A stretch of DNA of 64,000 bases from Catonia carolina (Eukaryota; Arthropoda; Insecta; Hemiptera; Achilidae), in assembly GCA_035578175.1 (NCBI GenBank), contig JAQMRL010000022.1, forward strand, positions 434,001-498,000. The letters run 5' to 3'. Below are positions 1 through 9,804 of this stretch, one piece after another. The notes beneath the pieces are model-generated. The model was not told the origin of the DNA and searched no databases. It saw only the letters and a program-made list of their open reading frames with translations. Position 1 is the first letter of the stretch, and every line of letters starts with the position of its first letter. The position numbers and the translations under genes are program-made.

Positions 1-1017
1 ACATAAAGTAACTACTCTTAGAATCATTTCATTTCATCTCTTAATGATGCGGTTAATATATTTAATTGAACTGTAAATCATGTCCTGAACTATTGTCACT
101 GTGAATAAAATTGGCTAATCTTATTTTAAAATGTACTACCTATATATTATACGATGTAAAAAATTATCATTTTCTAAATATCCTTGTTGACTTCGATCTT
201 TTAATATATATAACCTTATGTAATTAGAAACCTCATATACTTTTAAGGCAATTGTGAATTAAGATTATGTTATTAGTATACGCATTAAATGAATATTTTA
301 TAAAGAAAAATTTTAATAATCTGAGTATTTATGAACTGTAATATAAAAATTAATTATTTTATTACCTTACATGTTGAGTTACTTCCAAACATGAACGAAT
401 TCCAACTTGAAATATGTGACACGTAAACAGTGAATAAAGTAGTAATAAAAGAACTATAGTACATTTTGTAAACCATATGAAAAATTTAAACACAGCAAGT
501 GAAATATTATTTATAATCGATCTTAAAAAAATATTGATTACTAGAAAAATTATATAAACTAATATTTTACAAAGTTCCGTTCTCCTGGTATTGACCGAGT
601 ACAAAACAGAACACATGTTAATTTTGTCTGTGAAATATTTCAATAATTAGTGCATAATTTCTTTCACGGCGTTGACACGTTAGTCCTTATGCTGCATATA
701 TATCATATGTTAAGCCCACAAAGGATTCAATATGGCTCGCACGAGCTTGCTTCCTAATGACAGCTGTGAGCGTTTGGTCATCATCCAACAGAAATCTCTC
801 ATCTTCAACCCTAGGCCTTTTGCGTGTGTTCCAAATATGTTTGTACCAGGTAAAGCGTTGATCTAAGTGGGTTTTCAATTATTTTACGTCATCTAATTGA
901 GGAACTGGTCTGTTATTTATTCGGATCTGCGGACATGTTTCTTTCTTGAAAGTAAATGAAACATGTCTTAATTTGTCATCGTTAATATTGGCCTAATATA
1001 TTATGACACTTAATGCT
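1..1017. other. AT-rich stretch, nothing identified
   Basis: AT-rich sequence with no recognisable repeat terminus, RNA gene or protein motif. Two short open frames on the minus strand (362-643 and 687-878) have no family signature. The second is somewhat less AT-rich and charged (it contains RKRPRVEDERFLLDDD), but no splice-site pair or homologous motif supports calling it an exon. Confidence 0.5.
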
Positions 1018-2853
1018 AAGGTCCTTTCCGGGTTTTGGGTAAAAAAATAATTAACAAACTATCGTTCAGAATCACAAGTAGTATTTATTACACACTAAAA
1101 TCGATAGTCTTACTTAAATCTAATAAATTAATAAAGCTAATTAATTATTAAAGCTAGTAAATTAACATTACTACAATGAAATTGCTATTTAGAATAAAAT
1201 AATTACAATAAAGAATGAATCAATGACATTTAAATAAATTTAACTAGTAACAAGATTATTTTGGACTTAATTTAACTAAATCCTACTTACGAGTACTTAT
1301 AAATTAATTATTCGATACAATTTATTCAATTATTCGATACACAGTGACGATTCAGAGCTTTTCACAAACGTAAACTGTGCTACCTGGTACACAATTGCCT
1401 TAAACTACACAATTTACTCGCTGAAACAACTGAAGACCAAACCTGCCGCGCTTGTATACCTAAATTATGGAAATTACGAGATGAGCAAAGATTTTTGATG
1501 TAATAATAAAAATACAAAGTTTTTCTTCCGGGTTTTGGATGAATCTTAACAAATGGTATACACATAGTTGAATCACAATACAGCACCATTACAAAAGACC
1601 TAGTTATGTAAATAGATACACCGACCCTTCTCAGGTAGCCGTCACAACAATAGGCCTTTACTAACCATTTATACACTATATTTTTTACCCATTTTTTTGG
1701 AAGTAATCCGATTTATTAATATTATCATTTACAGTAAGTCTTTAAAAAAGTCAGTCCTGTTAGAGAGTTCTGGAACAACATTTTCCCCTTAGATATTGTC
1801 ACAATATGTGTATTTATGTATGTACAGTATTCAGATGAACTAATGTCCCCTAGCCGTGGGAGTGAGAGAATGCATAACTCTCTCTTTCGCACAAGCCATA
1901 CGCGCCGTTCCAATAAAATTGTCGTATAATTTTACTTATTGTTGTGAGCAAGCGTTTATGCATGCAGTAAACTAACAAGCAAGATAACGACTGTAGTATG
2001 TTTTCAGATTTGGATTATAACGGTAAAGACCTTTGAGCACATGCGTAGTTATGCCACATATCTCCCTCTCACTCGCTCGGCTATGGGACATTAGTTCGTC
2101 TGATACCTATACTTATCTGCTGTATTTTATTCAGTGTAATAATTTATCAAATTTATTTTTATTTCCATGTATAATATATAATTAAGTTACTTATTTTCTA
2201 CATACACAACTTACTATTTGTAGGTATGCATTATTCCGAATCTAAATAATAATAGTTGATAAATCGAGTTAGTTCCAAGAAATGGTTAGAAATATTGTGT
2301 TCAAATGGTTAGGTATAGTATAGGCCTATTGTTGTAACGGCTACCTGTGAGGGTCGGTGTATCTGTTTAGACAATTAGCTCTTTTGTAATGGTCTCGTAA
2401 TCTCTTTTTTTTCAATGTGTCTACTCGTTCTTCCAAAAAACTACAGAAAGACTTAGTATTTTTATTATGTCGAAAAATCTTGTTCTCGTAATTTCCATTA
2501 GCTTTGGTATTTAAGCTCGGCCGGTTTGGTTACGAGTTCAGTTTTGATTTGTCTCAGCGAGTAAATTGTGTATCAGGTAGCAGTTTACGTTTTGTGAAAA
2601 GTTCCGAATCGTAACTGTGTTTGTATAATTGGTTGTACTCATAAGTAGGATTCAGTTGACTTTAGTGCAAAAATTATCTGTTATTAATTATATTTATTTA
2701 ATGTCATAATTTATTATACGTAATTAGTTTATTATTTATTATAAATATCTTTAATTGTAATTAATTTGTAGGTTTAAGTAACATTATTAATTATAATTTA
2801 TAGTCAGTTAATTATTTATTTTACCTAGATCCCGAAAAGGACCTTAGTTCATT
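1018..2853. repeat. Large degenerate inverted repeat (foldback-like element)
   Basis: The left arm (about 1018-1915) reappears in reverse complement as the right arm (about 2036-2853), with a spacer of about 120 bp. Matching blocks in order from outside in: AAGGTCCTTTYCGGG at both outer ends; CACAAACGTAAACTG with a nearby ACACAATTTACTCGCTGA (left near 1365-1430, right near 2565-2610); the block around AGATACACCGACCCT (left near 1613, right near 2350); and GAACTAATGTCCC (left near 1838, right near 2090). Arms differ by many substitutions and indels, so the element is old. No transposase frame is visible. It could be a TIR transposon or two opposed copies of one repeat. The outer TCGGG-TCTGGGTA motif is weakly echoed near 43,030 and 36,925. 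Confidence 0.65.
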
Positions 2854-3557
2854 CTCACTACATACTGTTGAACAGTTATGAGAAAGTACGGATAAAAAGA
2901 AATAAACTATGAATGAATGACTAGAATGAAGAATTTGTGCAACAACCTTGGAATGACCAATTTAAATTTTAAAGAGTATAGGGCCTACATTGGTTAATTC
3001 TTGTCAACTTAGTTAAGTAGATACAATTAATTTTTTATTCGGTTTAATTTCTTCAACATTTTTTTCTTCAATTTATTCTGTCAGAATATGTAATAAGAAA
3101 TGTATTACAGTATAAGCTTATCTAGCTTAGGTTTCTTTTTATTCACTATTTCTGGTTTTCATTCTTTCATCTGTAACAAGATAAATATGTATTTTACATA
3201 CTTTGTTCGTTAAACAAGATACAAAATTTAAATAAACTTGTCTGTTTAGATTGTGTTTTTTGTATAAAAGTTTTATTCAATTAGAAATACTGTAGCTGTT
3301 TTATTTTAACTTTAAAAAAGTACATAACATTTAAATTGTTCTTTTATAGACTTTTTATTATGAACGAATAACGATTTGTATTATCTTGTGCAATTCACCA
3401 ATCTAGTCTTTAAAAATTAAGTTAAACGAGTAATTGAAATGTTACTGTTAGCTTTGATAAGTTCAGTGATCTCTGTATTTGTACTTTGAATACTATATGT
3501 ATATAAACACAGTCTACAAAAAACTAAATTTCAATTGACATAAAAGATTTATCTCAG
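2854..3557. other. AT-rich stretch, nothing identified
   Basis: AT-rich sequence between the inverted repeat and the first HINE copy. I see no repeat terminus, RNA gene or coding signature. Confidence 0.5.
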
Positions 3558-3699
3558 TTTTTACTTTTTCTTGCCTATATGAATATATAGGAAGGAAAGT
3601 AAACTATTATTTTCATGTCGATTTTTCGAAATCGAGTTTTCACCGGATCTACACGTTTTCAGACCCCCCTGAACCCAAAAAACATGTTTTTAGCGATTG

Positions 3700-3738
<39 letters not shown>

Positions 3739-4515
3739 ATATCTCATGAACGGAACCTCGTACGAACTTGAAACTTAAGTTAGACACCACTACCGGACCC
3801 GACACGAACATTTTCATCAAAATCGGTCAACGGGAAGTAGTAGTTTATTCGTGTTATTTTCCACTTTTTTGCAAATTTCTCAAAAACTGGTCCTACATTT
3901 TTTTTTAAAAATCGCCTCATCTACTAAATTTGTTATGCTTTACAAGATAGGGTAGGTGTCATATCTGCTGAAATTCTTGGTGAGGCTTTTACACGTAAAA
4001 AAAATGTTTTTTTTTTTTAATTTCTGCTTTAATGTGCATTTTAGCGCAAAGATTTATATAATAAAAGTTGTAGAAAATTAAAAATCCTATAACTTTTATT
4101 TCAAACTTTTTTATGTATAACGCCTTAGTTCAGCGGTAATTAGCGGTTTGCTGTTTTTTCTCACGAAAAAAGTGAAAAATCGATTTTTTTAAGAATTCAG
4201 CCTTAGTATGCATTTTACGACAAAAATGTAGAGTATAATAAAATTTATAGGGGGGTTAAAAGATCTACAACTTTTATTTAAAGCGTTTTTCTCTACAGAG
4301 TCTAGTTTAGCGTTAAAAGAGTGATTTTCGGTATTTTTAAGCCAAACTGAGGTTGATTTTCATTTTGCGTCTTTAATTCATGATGAAAATTAGGTTATGT
4401 TTATTGAGGTTAGTTTTTTGTTTATTTCTATTGTTTTATTAATAATGTTAGGATTATTGTTAATTATTTGCATTGGCAAGAGAAAGTTGTGCGAATGTTT
4501 CACACCAGATTTTTT
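3558..4515 (+). mobile_element. HINE/helentron-like non-autonomous element, copy 1
   Basis: Near full-length copy of a family of about 0.9 kb. The 5' sub-terminal repeat (ACTTTTTCTTGCC here) is followed by the palindrome CCTATATGAATATATAGG. A conserved block with a variable (GT)n tract (about 3706-3735) comes next, then an AT-rich interior with many TTTTATTT-type stretches. The 3' end has the inverted sub-terminal copy GGCAAGAGAAAGT, then a short hairpin region, CACACCAGAT and a T-run. Sub-terminal inverted repeats, a microsatellite core, a terminal hairpin and T-rich insertion sites are the published hallmarks of helentron-associated elements (DINE/HINE). No Rep/helicase frame is present, so the assignment is structural inference. 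Confidence 0.6.
3706..3735. repeat. (GT)n microsatellite inside HINE copy 1
   Basis: About 15 uninterrupted GT dinucleotides. The same position is a (CA)n/(CG)n tract in the minus-strand copy near 32,606-32,658 and is nearly collapsed in the copies near 19,685 and 29,785. It therefore behaves as the family's length-variable microsatellite. Confidence 0.85.
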
Positions 4516-4798
4516 AGTTTAATTTTGCAAAATTGTCCTCAAAAAAACAGTCCTCGTACGATAATTTTCGTTATTAGTTTTTGATAATTTCTTAATATTT
4601 TATTAGTGGACAGTTTGTTTTAAAGCAGTGATTCTCAACCTTTTCATACCTAGGATCACTACTAGTAGATGCCTGTATGGGCCTAGGTCTATTGCATTGC
4701 TTACTAATTAAATAAGGTTAATATTATAGTTACATTGACCTGTTTATATAAGTTAAAGTAAAATATAAGTATGTAGTAAGTATAAGTTTATAAAAGTA

Positions 4799-5582
4799 TG
4801 TAGTTTAAGTAATCAGCCAAATAGCTAGTTTGACCTCTCGAGGCTTTACTAAGTAAAACGAAGAGTGAGGTGGTTTACCTTGCCTTCCTCACTGAGTGAA
4901 AAAGTATGCTTATCAGCATGCCTGGCCCTCCGAAAAGCATTTTCTTCCCACCCTGAAAATTACACCTTCACTTCATTCACCACAGAGTCTGGCTGTATAA
5001 TGATGAAATTCATTGCTTTCGAGATAACTGTGACTATAATGATTTTCACGGTTGATGAGTTCTGCTGTTCTACGCGTTTAGACCTATCAGAACGTTTGCC
5101 AGCGTTGTCAGATTATACGAATGTTTCAGCCTGACAAACATTACGCGTGCATGCTTATAAGAACCGCAATCGTTCACTCGTGACTTGCATCTCGTACTTA
5201 ACACATCAGAGCGCGTTTACATTTGTAATATAATGAGCTGATTGTATGTTCATAGGTTATAATTATTGTTATTGAAAGACCAAAAAAAAAAAAAAATGGC
5301 TGACGAAATATATAACAGAGCTACGAGAGCAAGTGTTGGCAACGTTGCTGGCAAGTCATTGGCTAGCTATGAAGTGGGTAGGGGGCAATGCTTACGTTCA
5401 GAGCTTATCAGCCGTGAAAAATAGTATAGTGTCTTTTTCACCTCTACCTCTTCTGTTCTTAAATGCTTCAGTCATATAATTGGCTGACCATTTGATAAGA
5501 AACAAAACTATTTTTGTTAGCCCTGGAACTAACAGAACGAGTGCAAATAAATTTAACACTCCACCTGCTTGTTATGGGCATA
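4799..5582 (-). mobile_element. SINE-A copy split by a MITE
   Basis: A 395-bp-class retroposon, sense on the minus strand, interrupted by the 390-bp MITE at 5037-5426. The flanking 9-bp direct repeat ATAAAAGTA lies at 4790-4798 and 5583-5591. On the + strand it starts at the eroded hairpin tail (AATCAGCC-AAATAGCTAGTTTGA) and ends with GTTATGGGCA, the element's 5' end in reverse. It carries the family core GAGGTGGTTTACC and TGCCTTCCTCACTGAGTG. The open frame 4865-5134 is a by-product of the core. Confidence 0.8.
5037..5426. mobile_element. MITE with TIRs, inserted in SINE-A
   Basis: Terminal inverted repeats: left ATGATTTTCACGGTTGATGA, right (reverse complement) CTATTTTTCACGGCTGATAA, extending through TCTG. 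SINE-A sequence resumes cleanly on each side at a TA (5035-5036 and 5427-5428), suggesting TA duplication and a Tc1/mariner-type origin. The interior includes an A15 run near 5282 and no coding frame of note. About 390 bp long. Confidence 0.65.
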
Positions 5583-5830
5583 ATAAAAGTAAAATAAGTA
5601 AAATAAAATATTGTTGTTGCACTTCCTCCAAAATATAATTTGGAAAAAATAGTCACTGTAATATTTAAAAAAATAACTCATTAAGAGGCATCAATCCACA
5701 TGAAGGAGATAATCCGTTATTCCTTTGAAGTATGTTTGGGTCTCAATGTCTATTCCCACGGTGAATATGTGATAACACATACAACGAATCTTAAAAGTCC
5801 AATTGAGATTATTACGTAAATTATTCCTTT

Positions 5831-6128
5831 GGATCTCAAGAGTAGGCAAAAGCTATTCAAATTTATGGGTACATTTGGAATTGAGTCATTCTTTGAAGTA
5901 GTTGGAATCTGAAGAGTAGGCAAAAGCTATTCAAATTTATTTGTAATTCATTTGGAATTGAGTCATTCTTTGAAATAGTTTGAATCTGAAGAGTAGGCAA
6001 AAGCTATTTAAATTTATCGGTACATTTGGAATTGAGTTATTCTTTGAAATAGTTGGAATCTGAAGAGTAGGCAAAAGCTATTCAAATTTATCGGTACATT
6101 TGGAATTGAGACATTCTTTGAACTAGTT
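5831..6128. repeat. Four tandem 73-77 bp units
   Basis: Units begin at about 5831, 5904, 5981 and 6055. Each contains GAAGAGTAGGCAAAAGCTAT and TTTGGAATTGAGTCATTCTT. Differences are mostly single substitutions (GGGTAC/CGGTAC) plus one short insertion in the second unit (TTTGTAATTCATTTGG). The array lies inside the hAT element, so it may be an internal satellite of that family or a local expansion. Confidence 0.85.
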
Positions 6129-6328
6129 AGTGGCGTCATTCAGAGCCGCAGGCAGAACGGTGGAAAAACCGTTTCTACAGTAACAGCGCGACTAATATTT
6201 TGTTATTTAGGTAAATAAGACAAATACGTAAGGTTTTTTAATTATTATTATTATACCGACAGGGCAATATTTTGCAGACTACATGAAAACGTCCCACTGA
6301 CCACAGGTTGAGAATCGCATTTTTAAGG

Positions 6329-7903
6329 TACCAAGATATTTTCTTAATTATGGAATTTTTTGTTTGTTTTAACAAGCGTAAGTAATTGCAATCTGTTCGA
6401 CACGGGAATCTGCTTTTTAGTTGAATTTCAATGTACCCTGAACTTGAATCAGTCGTAACATTGATTTCTGTTTGTTTTTGACTTCATAGACCCAACAAAA
6501 ATGATAAATATGAATGCGTTATGGCTTTTTTACGAAAGGTGAACTAGCATGTGTCCACTTCATGTATATATGTATCTCGATGATCTGTGAAGGGTGTTCA
6601 CATCTGTGTTGAAACTGACCCCACCCATTTACATGCAACCTGCACAGGAGGAAACCCAGGACGTTACTTTGGTGAATGGTTGCCCTGTAATAGTAAGTAC
6701 CAGATGGTGCTAACCACCAAAAACCCTAGAGGGGTTTCACTGTGATCTCTTTTTACTTTTTTAAACCAACGTCCGCTCTTTATAAATGAGGGGTGAGTAT
6801 TATTTTAGGGATTATTCGGTCAGCTTTAATTTTTTGTGTACACAGTTTTGATATTCATATTTTTATAGCCAGTTGGGCTTTTAAATTATTTAAATGAGTT
6901 ATTTGCACCAACCGCTTTCATTTTTAACAGTCTTTCTTGACAACGTACGTAATCGTAACTTAGAAGTAGTGACTATTGTTTTACTCTTCATTCATTAAAT
7001 TCGTTAAGCTTTATCTTGTCGCTGTACTCGTGAATTGTTTTCTGTAACCATCCTTTTTATGTATAAGTACTAACTGAATCTTATATCATTTATAAAAATT
7101 TCAAAATACTGATTCCTCGGCCTTCCTTTCTCTCTTACTCTGTATTATACTATCGAAAAGCTCAGAATGAAATCATTGTATTCATAACGTTCACGATATA
7201 ATATTTTTTTCCCTTCAGCTCAAGCCTGGAATGGGTTCTCTTTTGCATCCGATTTTCGCAATAAGATTTTATTTGTGTTTTTCTTGGTCCAGTTGATCTT
7301 CTGCATTTTACTTTTAACAAAAATTACCTAATTCTGTTATAATACAATTAAAGCATTTAACAATATCTCATTATTATAATTAACTTAATTTTATTTATTG
7401 CAACGATTTTATTGATTTAATTTTATTTATTGTAACATTTTACTACATTATTGAGTTAAAACCCATTGCAGCTTTTTTAAACACGTACAACTTATCAATA
7501 CAGAAGGAACTGTTCTACAATGATTTTATTTTAGATTTTACAGACGGTGTAAAAAAATTTAGTTCCTTTCAGAGATTTACATACGTGAAAGTTTATCATA
7601 GTTTTTTTTTATTGTTTTACGGACTAAATTATATTAACTTTTTTTTATTTTATTTATTTGTCTTCCGGGCCAGCCCAGTCAGTCAGCTGATATAAAGTCG
7701 CTATTATTTTTTAAGTAACACCGGTTTGCCAAGCGACTTTGTGTGGTAACCAGCTGACAGCTATCCATGAACAAACTCTACTGGGGGTCCCTGTTCAAAC
7801 TTATGCCTAATCCATTTCAAAAAAACAAAAAAATACAGCGAAAAGCAGTGATCAGATTGGGTAGTTGTCAATAATGTACAGTTCCCGATAACAAATAAAA
7901 GCT
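6329..7903. other. Non-coding stretch with a local hairpin
   Basis: Mostly AT-rich. A moderately GC-rich patch near 6600-6740 shows no usable splice sites. Near 7670-7770 there is an imperfect inverted arrangement (AAAGTCGCT at about 7694 against AGCGACTTT at about 7732; CAGCTGA motifs outside it). It may be the distal body of the tRNA-derived SINE that follows. No gene is seen. Confidence 0.45.
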
Positions 7904-8072
7904 TTAAAAAAAATTAAAGTCGCATCAACTGCTTGGTTATTAGCGAATACGGTGGATGATTTGACTGTAACTTTGGGATTTGACTTGTGAAAATTTCTAG
8001 ACCCTGGCCGGGAATCAAACCCGGGACCTCCGCGTAGTAGGCTAACGCGCTAATCACTACGCTATGGAAGTG
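7904..8072 (-). mobile_element. tRNA-derived SINE, subfamily S1
   Basis: Read on the minus strand, the head contains an A-box-like TAGCGTAGTGATTAGCGC and a B-box-like GGGTTTGATTCCCGG. The body ends with GTTGATGCGACTTTAAT, shared in altered form with the copies at 21.1 and 42.0 kb. The anticodon arm does not fold, so this is not a tRNA gene. It reads as a SINE, or its fossil, with RNA polymerase III boxes. Confidence 0.7.
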
Positions 8073-9242
8073 GCCTGTATATTAACTTTTGATTAATTTT
8101 CATTGTAGTGTTTCAATGTAGTCTAAATTCTCATAATTCAGTTTCCGTGCAATCATATTTATAAGATTATTGTTACTTTCTTTAAAAAATATAAGGATTT
8201 CTTTTAAAAATCGTAGTTAGAATTTTTGTATGTACCACCAAAACATTCGATAGGTAATATTTACACGCTAATAAAACATATTTTTTTATAACAGGTTAAC
8301 ATTTCCGTCATAAGAATGCATAATGAAAGTTTTTATATATTTTATTAAAACTAGGTATTGTTTGAAATTTTACAGACGAAATTTTTAATTGTTTACTTTT
8401 AAACAATAAATTTTGCTATAATTAGAGCGCTGAATTGTTTAAAAAATGTTCGCAGTCACTAGACCGATTCCGTTACGTTTCCGCTCTAAATTTTTTATTT
8501 GTGAAAATTAAATGCAAAGGTTTTATTTTATAGGTATGTTCTGTTTAACAATTTATTTTCTATTTATTTTAAATTATACGTTAGTCTGTATGTTTTATTT
8601 GAATATACTCTAGATGACTTGGGTACCTACTATGGTTTTAAAATACTGTTATAGTACCGAAACAAAATTGCGCTTTAATATATTGTTCTAAATAAACAAT
8701 TACTTTTAAGTAGAAATACCAAGCGTGGTTTACTGTAATGTAATTTTACAATGAACGTAATGAGTATGTTATTGATCTGTAGTAGATATTGTAACTTAGA
8801 AAGAAAATATTGTTAATATTGCGGTACAAATTTATTCATAGAATTTGTAACCAAATTTTTATGTGTATATGTTATAATGTAATGCCTATATATTATGGTT
8901 GAAAACAGAAATTAGATAAGCCTATGTTTATCTGGAGAGTTTGAAGTTTACTAGTTTGGCTGGATACAACAAAATAAAATAATGTTTTTCACTTGGTAAA
9001 TGCGGAAACTGCGATCCACCCTTGCACATTTAGGTAATGTTATAATCAGTAGTTCACACTGAAGTGCTGGAAAGAAGTTACGAACTACTGCTGTGTCATT
9101 TTATAGGATAAACATTTTTTTATACATTTTTTAAACTTTTATTTTTTCGATTCCTTCACTTTATTTTTCTCAGCGAATTTGTTGATTTCTTTTACTTAAC
9201 CGATGCCGATACATTTTAATTTTCAATTTATTTTTTCCCTTC
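8073..9242. other. AT-rich stretch, nothing identified
   Basis: AT-rich sequence with no recognised repeat ends or coding signature. Confidence 0.5.
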
Positions 9243-9397
9243 GAGCCCGTTGGTGTAGTGATCATGGGAACTAGCTTCTACCCAGGGTTTCCGTGTTCGA
9301 TTTCCGGTCGGGTCTACAATTTTTTTTATCAATTATTATATTCATCTATCACCTTATATCGTCTGCATTTATGTATAAAACATTAGAACGTAAGACA
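9243..9397 (+). mobile_element. tRNA-derived SINE, subfamily S2
   Basis: The head has A-box-like TTGGTGTAGTGATCATGG and B-box-like GTGTTCGATTTCCGG about 50 bp later. A T-run and a body with ATCACCTTATATCGT follow, matching the body of the 58.1-kb copy (ATCACCTCATATCACGT). Degenerate at many positions. No intact tRNA fold. Confidence 0.65.
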
Positions 9398-9571
9398 AAA
9401 AAAAAATAGCTGGTAGAAAATTGCTTTGATTGAGAAGTACTATCGTTGGACGAGCAATATCTTATGTTGATTAGGTAGGTGTCACTACAAAAGGATCTGA
9501 GACTAAAGAAATGAACTTTTATTGTCTCGTAAAATAATAAACATTATATAGCCTATTATATTTGTCAGACC

Positions 9572-9804
9572 GATCTCCTCTGAGAGTAATGAATTTCATT
9601 ATAAAGCCAGACCCTATGGTGAATGAAGTGAAAGTTTATTTGCAGGGTGAAAAGTAGGTGATTTCGGAGGGCCAGGCATGCTGATAAGCAAACGCTTTCA
9701 ACTAGGTGAGGAAGGCAATGGTAAACCACCTCACTCCTCTTTTTAAATTAGTAAAACCTCTAGTGGTTCTAACCAGCCTTTTGGCTCTTAACCTAAACAA
9801 GAAC
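9572..9804 (+). mobile_element. SINE-A copy, 5'-truncated
   Basis: Begins at the internal GATCTCCTCTGAGAG block and runs to the hairpin tail region and CCTAAACAAGAAC, so the sense 5' 170 bp or so is missing. 5' truncation with a retained 3' tail is expected of LINE-mediated retroposition. Strongly diverged (for example CTTAACCTAAAC where the family has GATGACCTAAAC). Confidence 0.75.

Larger units (their letters stand above)
4626..6320. mobile_element. hAT-type non-autonomous element hosting nested insertions
   Basis: The left end reads CAGTGATTCTCAACCT and the right end reads, in reverse complement, GCGATTCTCAACCTGTGG. CAGTG-TTCTCAACC is the classical Charlie-like hAT terminus. The flanks carry an 8-bp duplication, TTTTAAAG (4618-4625) and TTTTAAGG (6321-6328), with one mismatch; eight base pairs is the hAT size. 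The interior has no transposase. It holds a SINE-A copy (4799-5582), a MITE inside that copy, and four tandem 73-77 bp units (5831-6128). The right terminal few bases (CGCAT) are mutated from the expected mirror of the left end, consistent with an old, inactive copy. Confidence 0.7.

Noticed and set aside
687..878. 63-codon minus frame with RKRPRVEDERFLLDDD
   Set aside because: Considered as a host exon, but there is no supported splice acceptor/donor pair and no recognised family.
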